This document shows positions 36,317 through 45,603 of a DNA stretch of 64,000 nucleotides, in pieces (positions within the stretch are counted from its first letter, which is position 1; every line of letters begins with the position of its first letter). The DNA comes from Ignavibacteriota bacterium. Lineage in GTDB: Bacteria > Bacteroidota > Ignavibacteria > UBA10030 > SZUA-254. The notes beneath the pieces are model-generated. The model did no database searches, was not told the DNA's origin, and was given only the letters and a program-made list of their open reading frames with translations. The stretch is taken from positions 1 through 64,000 of the forward strand of contig JANYJZ010000037.1 of the NCBI GenBank assembly GCA_025358305.1, read 5' to 3'. Made by a program: the position numbers and the translations under genes.

Positions 36317-36966
36317 CGGACAGTAAAGGCTGCGGTGGTTATCTGGTTCAGTTGAAGCGTGACGCTCGACGCGCCGAAGAGGCTCCCCTTGCGGAGTTCC
36401 AGGTCGATCTTCGGCAGCACGACGTACGTTCCTGCGTACTGGTCCTGCACGGTATAAATGTCAAAATTCTTGCCGACGGGGAAACGGTCCATCCCGATCG
36501 AAAACCGACCGCCCGCGTCGCTGTACGCCGTCGGCGTTCCCTCGACGATCCGGTGTTCGCGCTTCACCACGATGGTATCGAACGCGTACCTGACGATATA
36601 CTCGCCGCTCGGAACGAACAACCCATGGGAATCGAAATAGTCCCACTGAAACCTCGGCACGTCGCCCGGAGCGCGGTAACTGAGGTAGAGCTGCCGCACG
36701 AATGCCCCCTGCAGCGTCGTCACGGAGACGTCGACGATCTTCGTCGGATCGGTCACGACCACGTGCGTCGTGTCGACCGGAGGAACGCCGGCGGTGTCAA
36801 AATTGTACCAGAGCCGCACTTCCACGCTGTCGAGCGCGATCCCGCCGGTCGTCGTGACGGTCCCGCGGAGCTCATACCCGTCGGCCGCTTCCGGAACGAC
36901 GTTGACCGGTTGGATCTCCCGGCAGGAGAGCGCGGCGAGACAGCAAGCGAACAGGAGCGCACGCAC
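36313..36966 (-). CDS. Lipoprotein of unknown function with FlgD-like fold
   Basis: The GTG start at 36966 has a strong AGGAGGAG site upstream. The 217-residue product has a lipobox (LLFACCLAALSC, then REIQP) and beta-rich content: LRGTVTTTGGIALDSVEVRL suggests a carboxypeptidase-regulatory-like segment, and VSVTTLQGAFVRQLYLSYR with LFVPSGEYIVRYAFD resembles a FlgD-like Ig fold. It lies 13 bp after the M6-like gene and overlaps the peptidase-MA gene, so these three are likely one operon. I do not recognise a named family. Confidence 0.7.
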   Translation of the reverse strand: MRALLFACCLAALSCREIQPVNVVPEAADGYELRGTVTTTGGIALDSVEVRLWYNFDTAGVPPVDTTHVVVTDPTKIVDVSVTTLQGAFVRQLYLSYRAPGDVPRFQWDYFDSHGLFVPSGEYIVRYAFDTIVVKREHRIVEGTPTAYSDAGGRFSIGMDRFPVGKNFDIYTVQDQYAGTYVVLPKIDLELRKGSLFGASSVTLQLNQITTAAFTVR

Positions 36967-36979
36967 GCGTCAACTCCTC

Positions 36980-39900
36980 CTACTTCACGACGGCGATCTT
37001 GATGACCGCAGAGCCGGCCGAGCCCGCTCCGTCAGCCTGAATGTGCGCGAAATAGACGCCGCTCTGGATCCCCGACACGTCCCAGAGGAGCTCATGGTCG
37101 GCGCCGCCCGACGAGGCGATATTCGGGAACTCCGCCACGAGGTCGCCGGCAAGGTCGACGATCTTGATCGAGACGGTCGCATCGGTGCCGACATACCACC
37201 GGATATGCGTCTTGAAGCCGTCCTCGGGCCCCACCGGGTTCGGCCAGTTATAGGACCGAGACGCCGGGAGGAGATCGGTCGAGATCACGCGGACCGTCGT
37301 CGTGAAGCCTTCGTACCCGGAATGCCCCGCATCATGGAGATAGACCGGCCATGGCATCGCTGCTGGATCGTACGCCGCGCCGGTCTCGAACGCGTAGAGA
37401 TAATGGTCTTCCGCCGCGACCGCGATGCCGACCTTGCCGGAAGCCGTCCGGAAGAGCGCCGGCGATGAACGTATGCCGCGTCCGGCCTGGACGGGAAATC
37501 CTTCCAGGCGGGCGCCGCGAGCATTGTACGCGTCGATCGCCCCTTCGACCGTGCCGACACAGACGTCGGCGACCTGGTCGCCGTCGATGTCACCGACGAC
37601 CGGCGAACTCTCGAGCGGGAACGCCGTCTGGACTGTGATCGGAAAATGATCGAGGATCGCGCCGTGCGCGTTGACCGCGATGATCGTGCGCCCCGCCGCG
37701 ACGATGATATCCTTGTACCCGTCGCCGTCAAGGTCCGCGATCACGGGCGATGTCATCACGTCCGCGTGCAGATCGATTGGGAACGGCGCGATCATATGAA
37801 GAGAAGAGTCGAGAACGGCGAGCATCCCGCTCTTGGAGACAACGACGATCTCCGGGATCCCGTCGTGGTTCAGGTCTCCCACCGCAGGAGATCCGGAGAT
37901 GTGGAACCCGAGGTCTAGCCGGCGCAGCGTATCGGCCGGGAGTCCGAGTTCGACCGACTGCGTATCGCCCGCCGCGGCAAGGATGTCCGTGGACCCAAGC
38001 GTGGAAACACCCGAGAGCAGATCGTGTTGACCGCTGATGGAGACAAATGCGCCGGACGCCCTGTTCATGGAGATATGCCCGCTTCCGCCCCAGACGAGGT
38101 ATGAAGGCGTTGCGGTCACCACCACCGGGCTCAACAGCTCGGGCGGAAAGCGCGTCACGCCCGTCGAGTAGAGGAGATCAGGTGCGTTGTCCGCATTGCC
38201 GTCCAGGGGAGAGTAGACCGCGGCCGTACCGGACGCATGCGACCACTGGGAGGCGTGTGAGAAGACGGCTATTTCCGACTTGCCGTCGCCTGTGATGTCG
38301 GCCGCCGCAACCTGGTCATAGGATTGTCCGACCGAGCCGAGGAACAGCGACGTCGGAAAATAGGTTGAACCGTTCTGCCGCCAAGCGAGCACCTGCCCGT
38401 CCGACGTGTAGGTCGTATCGGACGCTGACGCCCTGCCGGTCGTCGTCACAAGGAGTTCCGGCACGCCGTCGCCGTCAAGGTCTGCCACGAGGACTCCCGA
38501 GGCGTCAGGGGCGGACCCAAGGGCTTTCGGAAATCCCGCCATCGGCCGGATCTCGGCGTCCCCGAGCTCGATCCGCGCGGTCATCCGGGGTCCGCGGGCC
38601 GAAAAGTCCTTCACCGTAATGTGGCTGTTCGCCAGATCGTTGGAGAGGCTGCTGGGGTTGGAATTCGGCGTGAACGCATTGGACCGGAGACGCAGCGGCG
38701 CGGCGTTCCCCTGGAACCAGAAGTCGAGCGCGGTGCCGTCCTCGCTTCCCGAACCGGCCGACAGGAACCCGTACGACTGGCCGATGTCCTGCGACCCGTC
38801 CGCTTCTTCGAGATCGACTCCGCGGCGGTCCGGGTCGGCGTTCACCGTCCCAGCCGCGATGTTGGCCTCGATGACGTTCTCGTCGATGTGCCAGATGAGA
38901 ATGCCGCCGTCGAAGAACTCGTGCGTGCGGCTGCTGACACCGCCGGGGAGGCTCCAGTCGAACTCGTCGACGTCGGTGATGACGCCGTCGAGGTCGGACT
39001 GGTTAAACGCGTTGAACCCCGTTGTGTCCTGCGGGAACTGCTTCACGGTCGTCACGCCGCCGCGGACCATCGTCACGTGCGCGCCGTCGCGCAAGGCGTC
39101 GCGGTTCCGGTTCTCGATCAGGAAATATTCCTTCGCGCTGATGGGAACGCGGTAGACCGTATCGGGGGAGCCGGCGACGCCGACGGCCGGAAGATCGTAG
39201 ACGTTGCTCCCCGGTGGGACAGTGACGGGCTCCACCCAGCCGAGGCACCATCGCTCCCACGCGCTCGGTTCGGGAGGGAAGACGCCGTTCCAGCTAAAGA
39301 TCGACTGCCCGTCCATGAGTCCGAAGCGCCCGATGCCCGAGCGGCCCGTCTTCGTGTTGAAGAGGTCCGGGAGGCCCAAGTGGCTGCCGATGCTCGCGGC
39401 AAGGAGTCCGTTGATGCTGAGTTCGAGGAGCGCCGAGCCGCCGATGGTGGAAATTTCACGGTTCTCCGTCTCCGGGAGGATCATCGAGCTCCTGATGTGG
39501 AACGAGCCGCCTGCGACGCTTACACCGTTATACGACGAGCCGAAGATCGTGTGGAGGCTCTGGATATTGAGATAGAGCGACGGGATGTCGTACGGGGTGG
39601 GATCGTAGCCGTAGATGCTCACAAGATCGATGTCCCTCCCGACGCCCGCGTGGAAGAGAATGAAGCCGTCGTACTGATCGAACGGAAGCCCCGGCGTCAA
39701 AGAATCGACCTCGTGCCACGCATCCTCCATGAACGCGCCGAGCTGGGCGTTCGTCGCGCTCGAGCGCGGCGGGCTGTAGTGCTGCATGTTGTGCGGAAGC
39801 CGGTAGACGCTGTCAAGGACGGTGCCGACGACGACGAGCGCGCCGTGGGAGACCTTTCGAAAATAGTTCTGTGCGAACAGAAGGTGGTTCTCGAAATAGT

Positions 39901-40219
39901 TCTTGTCGCGCGGCGCGGGATCGACCACGCCGGCCTGCGACATGGTCTGGTCGAAGCTGCCGGTCCCGGAGGTGCGGGTGTCGTTGTCCTCCTGGAATGC
40001 GATCATCGCCGCCAGGACGTGGAGCGTCTCGGCCGCGGAGGCCGCCGTGTGCGGCGGGTGCGCCAACCGGACCGCGTTCTGCGGCGCGAGGGCATGGCTG
40101 AAGATCGGCTGTATGGGCTTCTGCGCGATCGCGCCGGAGGCGAACAGCAGGACGAACAGACTGAGACGAGCTGGGATCGTGCGCACGGAGATTTGTCCGA
40201 AGGTTAGTTCGTTCGACAT
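36980..40219 (-). CDS. M6-like protein with FG-GAP propeller and T9SS C-terminal domain; catalytic HExxH absent
   Basis: A 1079-residue secreted protein: signal peptide (LSLFVLLFASGAIA, QKP), M6-metalloprotease-like region to about residue 430, a seven-bladed-type FG-GAP/VCBS region (DLDGDGVPELLV, DITGDGKSEIAVF, DLNHDGIPEIVVV, DLDGDGYKDIIVA, DIDGDQVADVCVG) and a C-terminal T9SS domain starting at YNWPNPVGP and ending AVIKIAVVK. In active M6 enzymes the block before LGLPD reads HExxH. Here it is AASIGSHLGLPD, so both histidines and the glutamate are replaced (A275, S276, S279), leaving only D285. The scaffold blocks FGLMDGQSIFSW and WCLGWVEPV remain. Most likely a surface-exposed pseudopeptidase. 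Confidence 0.85.
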   Translation of the reverse strand: MSNELTFGQISVRTIPARLSLFVLLFASGAIAQKPIQPIFSHALAPQNAVRLAHPPHTAASAAETLHVLAAMIAFQEDNDTRTSGTGSFDQTMSQAGVVDPAPRDKNYFENHLLFAQNYFRKVSHGALVVVGTVLDSVYRLPHNMQHYSPPRSSATNAQLGAFMEDAWHEVDSLTPGLPFDQYDGFILFHAGVGRDIDLVSIYGYDPTPYDIPSLYLNIQSLHTIFGSSYNGVSVAGGSFHIRSSMILPETENREISTIGGSALLELSINGLLAASIGSHLGLPDLFNTKTGRSGIGRFGLMDGQSIFSWNGVFPPEPSAWERWCLGWVEPVTVPPGSNVYDLPAVGVAGSPDTVYRVPISAKEYFLIENRNRDALRDGAHVTMVRGGVTTVKQFPQDTTGFNAFNQSDLDGVITDVDEFDWSLPGGVSSRTHEFFDGGILIWHIDENVIEANIAAGTVNADPDRRGVDLEEADGSQDIGQSYGFLSAGSGSEDGTALDFWFQGNAAPLRLRSNAFTPNSNPSSLSNDLANSHITVKDFSARGPRMTARIELGDAEIRPMAGFPKALGSAPDASGVLVADLDGDGVPELLVTTTGRASASDTTYTSDGQVLAWRQNGSTYFPTSLFLGSVGQSYDQVAAADITGDGKSEIAVFSHASQWSHASGTAAVYSPLDGNADNAPDLLYSTGVTRFPPELLSPVVVTATPSYLVWGGSGHISMNRASGAFVSISGQHDLLSGVSTLGSTDILAAAGDTQSVELGLPADTLRRLDLGFHISGSPAVGDLNHDGIPEIVVVSKSGMLAVLDSSLHMIAPFPIDLHADVMTSPVIADLDGDGYKDIIVAAGRTIIAVNAHGAILDHFPITVQTAFPLESSPVVGDIDGDQVADVCVGTVEGAIDAYNARGARLEGFPVQAGRGIRSSPALFRTASGKVGIAVAAEDHYLYAFETGAAYDPAAMPWPVYLHDAGHSGYEGFTTTVRVISTDLLPASRSYNWPNPVGPEDGFKTHIRWYVGTDATVSIKIVDLAGDLVAEFPNIASSGGADHELLWDVSGIQSGVYFAHIQADGAGSAGSAVIKIAVVK

Positions 40220-40261
40220 GGGGGATATCCCACAACACCGGTGAGACGCGGGGAGCAGAAT

Positions 40262-40311
40262 GAGAAAGCCCGCCCCGCGATGCTTCGAGTGAAGAACCTG
40301 TCGGGGCGGGC
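40262..40311 (-). terminator. Stem-loop downstream of porV
   Basis: GCCCGCCCCG (40268-40277) and CGGGGCGGGC (40302-40311) form a perfect 10-bp stem around a 24-nt loop. On the minus strand it lies about 30 nt after the porV stop and is followed by TTTCTCATT. The loop is long for a terminator and the T-run is broken, so it may be weak or Rho-assisted. Confidence 0.6.
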
Positions 40312-40339
40312 GATCATCACTATGGGCCCGTTCGGCCTC

Positions 40340-41476
40340 TTAGCTCCCGCCCCAGGCGATGAGAAGCGTGAACCGCAAGGTTTCGCTCAAGGGGTGATTC
40401 TCCTCGATCGCGGAGAGGTAGCTGAAGTCGAAGCCGTAGACGTCGTAGCGCACGCCCGCGCCGAACGTCATGAACTTCCTGCCGCCGTAATTGGGGTTCT
40501 CGTAGAAGTACCCGAACCGGAGCGCGACGAGCTTCGGCGCGCCGTACCAGTACTCGATGCCGGTGCCGATGGTGACCTTCTTCAGGCCGCCGTCGCCCCA
40601 GGAGGTGAAGATGGCCTTGTAGAAGTTGTCGGGCTGGGGCGAGGTGATGACCGTCCCGTTCGAGTCCGTGATCTGGGGATACCGGCGCACGAGGAGCCGC
40701 GCGAAATCCACGACGATGTTCATGTTGTTGTACTCGCTCTTCACGATATTGGCCGCGATGCCCAAGCGGAGGTTCGTCGGAAGGGGATCCGCCTGCTCCG
40801 CGTCGATGTACGTGAGCTTCGGTCCGAGGTTCGAGAGGTTCAAACCGACGCTGACGCGGTCGCCGATGTCGCCGAGCCCCGTCGGCTTCCAGAGAGTGGC
40901 GAGATCGAAGCTGATGCTGCTTGCGACGCCCTGGCGGTCCTGACCCTGCACGTTGAACGGCGCCAAGGAGCTGTGGATGAAGCGCAAGTTGAGGCCGACG
41001 CCGAAGTCGTTCGTAACCTTCATCGCGTAGCCGAGCGTTGCCGCGAGTTCGTACGCGCGGAACGTGTTGATGACCTCGGGGCCGTCCGGCGTCGTCTCAT
41101 TGAACTCGCCGAGGCTCAGGTAGGTGACGCTCGCTCCGAGGGTCCCGCCCCAGTCGTCGAGATGGTTCCGGTAGGCCAGATAGTCGTAGAAGAGGTCGGA
41201 CTGCTGGAACTGCGGAAGCCAAGCGGAGTGCGTCAGGCTGATCTCCTGCCCGGGAAGGAACGCCAGAGCTGCGGGATTCCAGAAGGACGCGGAGGCATCA
41301 TCCGCGAGAGCCGCCCCGGACTCGCCCATCGCATCTGCGCGGGCGTTCGGCGCGATCAGCAGGAACGGCACGGCTGATTCACCCTGACCGAACAGCGCGT
41401 GGGGCGCAAGAGTCCCCATCACCAGGAGCGCGAAGAGCACCACCAGCGATACTCTCCCTGATTTTGTGAAAGCCAT
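40340..41476 (-). CDS. porV: PorV (LptO), T9SS outer-membrane barrel
   Basis: The 378-residue product has a signal peptide (VSLVVLFALLVMGTLAPHAL, FGQ) and then the PorV/PorQ signature NARADAMGESGAALADDASA followed by SFWNPAALAFLPG, typical of FadL-like 14-strand barrels. In known T9SS, PorV takes cargo from the SprA pore to the PorU sortase. The ATG at 41476 lies 8 nt after AAGGA; the first ATG at 41482 is too close to it. It is 109 bp downstream of porU, and the pair is probably co-transcribed. A close paralogue-type barrel is encoded at 48548-49819. Confidence 0.92.
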   Translation of the reverse strand: MAFTKSGRVSLVVLFALLVMGTLAPHALFGQGESAVPFLLIAPNARADAMGESGAALADDASASFWNPAALAFLPGQEISLTHSAWLPQFQQSDLFYDYLAYRNHLDDWGGTLGASVTYLSLGEFNETTPDGPEVINTFRAYELAATLGYAMKVTNDFGVGLNLRFIHSSLAPFNVQGQDRQGVASSISFDLATLWKPTGLGDIGDRVSVGLNLSNLGPKLTYIDAEQADPLPTNLRLGIAANIVKSEYNNMNIVVDFARLLVRRYPQITDSNGTVITSPQPDNFYKAIFTSWGDGGLKKVTIGTGIEYWYGAPKLVALRFGYFYENPNYGGRKFMTFGAGVRYDVYGFDFSYLSAIEENHPLSETLRFTLLIAWGGS

Positions 41477-41585
41477 AGTCATATTCCTTTAATGAAATGG
41501 ATGTGTGAAGGTAGCGTAATTTAATTGCGTCAGGGGATTGAAATTTACCACCTTTCGCTGTGAGAAGCAACTCGTTGAGAGCGTA

Positions 41586-44500
41586 TCATCTCAAAATGCT
41601 CAATTTTCCAAGAACTTCGCTCGTATACCGGCCGTCGTGCGTCCGTGCGGTGACCTTGTACAGGTAGACCCCGTTCGCCAGCTCGTCGCCGTCCCGGTCG
41701 CGTCCGTCCCACGGGATCTGGATGCGTTCGTCGGTCGCGTTCGCGGTCGCGAGGGTCTGGATGAGCCGGCCCGCCACGGTGTAGATCCGGACCTCCGCGT
41801 CGATGCCGGAGACCTGGTTCTGCTCGAACGTGAAGAGCGTCGAACGCGAGACCGGGTTCGGGTAGTTCAGGACGTTCGTGAGCCTGAGGCCCGTGTTCGT
41901 GCCGACGTCGAAGACCGTCTCCTCGATCGAGGAGTTGTTGTACGTGTCCCAGGCGCGCATGCGCAGACGGTGCGTCCCCTCGGCGAGGTTCGTCAGGCGG
42001 TATTCCACCGTCCCCTCTCGGTACGTGTCCTTCTTGCTCGTATAGTAGTTCGTAAGATCGATGCTCTCGGGGTTTCCGTCGAGCCAGGCCTCGAGCCGGT
42101 GGCCGATCCCCGCGCCGGAGGTGTTGATGCCGTTCGAGTCGGAGAGTTCCGCGATGAGGAGCGGCGAGCCGCTCACGAGGTCCCCGGGGCGAAAGCCCTT
42201 CGAATCAAGGTAGAGCGCGATGCCGGGCCCCTTGCTGTCCGCGGCGGCGAGGCTGTCGGTCCCGCCGATCCGCACGTTCGCCGAGTAGCCTGCGCCGTCC
42301 TCTTGGGAATTCCAAAAGTACGAGACGATGCGGCCGAGGTTGTTGCCGTACGAGATGTCCTTCGGGACGACGAACGACGCGGAGATCGCGCCGCCGGTGA
42401 CGCTCTGGTCCCCGCGAAACAAGATGTTGCCGTCGACGGGGTAGCTGAAGGTGCCCCAGCGCGGGTCGACGATCTGCGCCGTCTGGTTCGCGTCATAGAC
42501 GACGACCTGCGCCTGTCCGTTGAATGGCCGGGCCGGGCCGGCGGCGCTGTCGCGGACCGTCGCATTCACCGTCGCATGGCCGAGCGCCTTGAGCTGCGCC
42601 ACCTGGGTCGAGGGGACGCCGTTGATGCTGTCGACCGTCGCCGAAAGCCTCGGGAACGCCATGACCATGGCGGGATCGCCGAGGAGGAAGTACTTCCGGT
42701 CGTTGTCCGAGGTCCGGGTCTGCTTCGTCTCGTAGAGGATGTCCCCGAGCCGCTGGGTGATGACCGCGCCGGAGCTGTTCACCTGGAACATGTTCGCGAA
42801 GAAGGCCTCGTTGATGAGGAGGTTCTCCCAGGCGAACACGACGCGCGTCGCCGAAAAGACGCCGATCGCCCCCGCGCCGGGCATCGAGAGGAGGAGCTCT
42901 CCACCGCTCTGATCGCTCAGGGCGTCGAAATCGGAGAAATTGCAGGTCGCCGCCACCAGGAGGAAGCTCTTGTTCGTGTTGTGGAGGAACGCGAAATCGG
43001 TCTCCCGGACGAAGACGTTCTCGTGCGCCCAGAGGCGCGGATTGCCGTGCCCGGAGTAATTCAGGATGACGGTCCCCTCGTTTACCTGGTCGTGGATCGC
43101 GAGGTTCACCGCGGGCTTCCGCCGGCCGCCGGCGGCAATGACCGTGGGATACTGGTAGAGATAGATCTTCCGCTGTTCGAAGAGCGGCGGGAGGTGCTTC
43201 GCGACGGTCTCCGCGTGGCTCACGTGCGTGAAACCGTTGTCCTCGCCGGGACCGGCGAGGCCGTCATCGGCGACGAACGTGACCCGGAGCTTCCAGGGAT
43301 CGTTCACCGGGCCGGTCTCGTACGCGATGATCTTATCGACGATCGCGTTCGCCTCAGGAAGGCTCCGCGAGGTCAGGCGTCCGATGCCGAGGTTCACCCG
43401 GTCCGCGGTGTTGAAGATGACGAAATCGTCCTCCGGCGCGTAGGTATCGAGCGGCTGGTATGATTCCGCGGTCTCCCAGGGGGGGACCCAGTTCGGGCCG
43501 CGCGCGATGGCCCGCTTGTAGTCGTAATCGCCGTCCCCGAACAGGAGCGCGTACCTCGGCGGCACGCTCTGGTTGTTGTACCGATAGCGCAGGTAGTTCC
43601 GGATGGCCGACGGGGAGGCGATGCCTCCGCCGAACTCGTTGTAGATCTCCTCGGTCGTCACGACGACCGTTCTGAGGAAATCGCTCCCCGGACGTTCGCG
43701 GTGAGCCTTCAGCCTGAGCGCCGCCGGGAGAAAATCGGGATGCGTGATGATAATGTTCTCGGCTTCGGTCGGGTCGCCGTGGAGATCCTGGTTCGGCACC
43801 GGCGTCAGGGCGCCGGGCGTCTTGAATCCGCCGGGACCCACCATGAACAGGTCGGACGCCGTCCCGGGGACTCCCGGAGTCTGAAACGTGCAGGTGTCGC
43901 CGGAGATCCGCGCGGGAGTCACTTCCACGACGCTGTCAAAGCGCGTCACGTCGAAGATGCGCACCGTCCCTCCGGAAAATCCCCGCACGCTGAATTCCAT
44001 CACGGCCGAAGTGTCCGCGGCGCGGAACCGAAACTGGTCGGCGAGCGCCACGAGGTTCCGGCGGTACGTGATCTCCAGCCAGTCCAGGAACCCCTTCCCC
44101 GTGGCGCTCGGCGTGTTGTAGGCGAAGCGCAGCTGGCTCTGCTGGTCGGGGATGGAGGGCGAGATCGTGCGGTCGAGAATGCCGTTGATGAACTGCGATG
44201 CGAAATAGTCGCCGACTTGGGTCCCCCCGAGGCCGATCGATCCGATGACCGCGCCGTGTTCCGTCACCGTGAACGACGAGCTCGAGTTCGACTGCGAGCC
44301 GAGATGGAACCGGTATCGCACGGGGGCCGCGGGGTCGATGCCAGGGAGCGGTTGGACGAGCGTGATCTGGTCGCCGCCGTTGAACGACTGTCCCTGCCAT
44401 TCGAGGCCGGACGCGAGAATGTTCGTCTTTTCGTCTTCGCGGACCACCCGGTCGATGACCGAGGAGAGGACATACGGAGCGGGGTCGGCGGCCGACGGTA

Positions 44501-45584
44501 CTTGCGTCATCGGCTTGGGGGCGCCAGTGCCGTAGGTGAGCCAGTAGACGTTCGTCTCCGAAAAATGGTTGAGGTAGTGCGCGAACGACTTCGTCGCGGG
44601 CTGATACGCCCAGCCGCGCGGCGTTTTACCGTACATGAGAATGTAATCGCTCGGATCGAGCGCGCCGATCGAGCCGGCGTCGACCACGTCGACCGCGTTC
44701 TGGACGAGGTCGTCGGGGGCGGGGGCGGAAACGTCGAGGGGGGTCTCGGTGCCGCCGTTGCCGTAGATGCTGATCGTATGCGGGTCGACGGACGCTGGCA
44801 CGCCGGCGTCGAGGAGCGCCTGTCCGGTAAGCTTGTAGATCCCTTCTTCGGTGACGTTGAACCGGAACCACTGGCCGGAGGCGAGAACGCTGCTCGCAAG
44901 GACCGCGGACTTCGTGCGAACGGGCCTCGAGCCGCGGGCGCCGGCGTCATTCAGGACGAACCCTTTCGGCATCGCGCCGCCTTTCGGGCGTTCGGCCGGA
45001 CCGAAGCTCACCCGCACGATGATCCTCGTGTACCGCCTGAGGAGTCTCCGGGCGGCATTGTACTGCATCGGCGCGAACTCGAGATCGGCCAGCACCCTCC
45101 CCTGCGTTTCGGCGACGCGCCGGAGCGTGCAGAGGTCCGCGGGAAGAAGATCGTTCCGGCCGTACGCCGCCGCGTCGACCGAGTATCGCTGGACCGGTTC
45201 TCCGTTTTGGTCGACGGCGCTCGGCAGCGGGGCGAGGAGGACGCCGGTGAGTTCCTCGAACTCCGTGGTGACCGTTTCGACGCTGTTGCCGCGGGTGCCG
45301 GCTAGCGCGACCGTCACTGAGCGCACCGGAAGCTCCGGGGCCCCCGATGTGCGGCCGGCGGCGGCGATGCCGCCTTCAAGGTCATAACGCTGGTACGTCG
45401 TTCCATCGACCGTCACGGGGGTCGGAGCCGCATAGTGGGGCGTGAACTCGACGAGCAATCCGCCCGCGTCGGATTGAAGGATGCGGAGATCACCCTCGGC
45501 CGCCAGTGCGGTCTGGAGGAAGAAAAGCGAGAAAAACACGATCGCCGTCCCCGTGGTGAGCCTATGTCCTAACACTTGAATCAA
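41586..45584 (-). CDS. porU: PorU, T9SS sortase (C25 gingipain-family)
   Basis: PorU removes the sorting domain of T9SS cargo and attaches cargo to a surface lipid. The 1332-residue protein has a signal peptide (LTTGTAIVFFSLFFLQTALA), N-terminal beta domains, and a caspase-like C25 domain with ENIIITHPDFLPAA, catalytic His846 in LNYSGHGNPRLWAH and Cys881 in LLVAATCNFSDFD. A C-terminal Ig-like domain (LNYPNPVSRSTLFTFEQ to the last residues) resembles a sorting domain, as in known PorU. I place the start at TTG 45584, with AGGGGAG 5 nt upstream; the ATG at 45629 lies in a terminator loop. Expression requires reading through that terminator. Confidence 0.92.
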   Translation of the reverse strand: MIQVLGHRLTTGTAIVFFSLFFLQTALAAEGDLRILQSDAGGLLVEFTPHYAAPTPVTVDGTTYQRYDLEGGIAAAGRTSGAPELPVRSVTVALAGTRGNSVETVTTEFEELTGVLLAPLPSAVDQNGEPVQRYSVDAAAYGRNDLLPADLCTLRRVAETQGRVLADLEFAPMQYNAARRLLRRYTRIIVRVSFGPAERPKGGAMPKGFVLNDAGARGSRPVRTKSAVLASSVLASGQWFRFNVTEEGIYKLTGQALLDAGVPASVDPHTISIYGNGGTETPLDVSAPAPDDLVQNAVDVVDAGSIGALDPSDYILMYGKTPRGWAYQPATKSFAHYLNHFSETNVYWLTYGTGAPKPMTQVPSAADPAPYVLSSVIDRVVREDEKTNILASGLEWQGQSFNGGDQITLVQPLPGIDPAAPVRYRFHLGSQSNSSSSFTVTEHGAVIGSIGLGGTQVGDYFASQFINGILDRTISPSIPDQQSQLRFAYNTPSATGKGFLDWLEITYRRNLVALADQFRFRAADTSAVMEFSVRGFSGGTVRIFDVTRFDSVVEVTPARISGDTCTFQTPGVPGTASDLFMVGPGGFKTPGALTPVPNQDLHGDPTEAENIIITHPDFLPAALRLKAHRERPGSDFLRTVVVTTEEIYNEFGGGIASPSAIRNYLRYRYNNQSVPPRYALLFGDGDYDYKRAIARGPNWVPPWETAESYQPLDTYAPEDDFVIFNTADRVNLGIGRLTSRSLPEANAIVDKIIAYETGPVNDPWKLRVTFVADDGLAGPGEDNGFTHVSHAETVAKHLPPLFEQRKIYLYQYPTVIAAGGRRKPAVNLAIHDQVNEGTVILNYSGHGNPRLWAHENVFVRETDFAFLHNTNKSFLLVAATCNFSDFDALSDQSGGELLLSMPGAGAIGVFSATRVVFAWENLLINEAFFANMFQVNSSGAVITQRLGDILYETKQTRTSDNDRKYFLLGDPAMVMAFPRLSATVDSINGVPSTQVAQLKALGHATVNATVRDSAAGPARPFNGQAQVVVYDANQTAQIVDPRWGTFSYPVDGNILFRGDQSVTGGAISASFVVPKDISYGNNLGRIVSYFWNSQEDGAGYSANVRIGGTDSLAAADSKGPGIALYLDSKGFRPGDLVSGSPLLIAELSDSNGINTSGAGIGHRLEAWLDGNPESIDLTNYYTSKKDTYREGTVEYRLTNLAEGTHRLRMRAWDTYNNSSIEETVFDVGTNTGLRLTNVLNYPNPVSRSTLFTFEQNQVSGIDAEVRIYTVAGRLIQTLATANATDERIQIPWDGRDRDGDELANGVYLYKVTARTHDGRYTSEVLGKLSILR

Positions 45585-45603
45585 CCGGACTCCCCTATAC
45601 AAT

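Noticed and set aside
41538-43463. Open frame of 641 codons on the plus strand inside porU
   Set aside because: Antisense to the C25 catalytic region with intact His/Cys motifs; composition is that of a mirror frame. The same applies to other long antisense frames (e.g. 5578-7107, 12312-13985, 34082-35800, 58667-60274).
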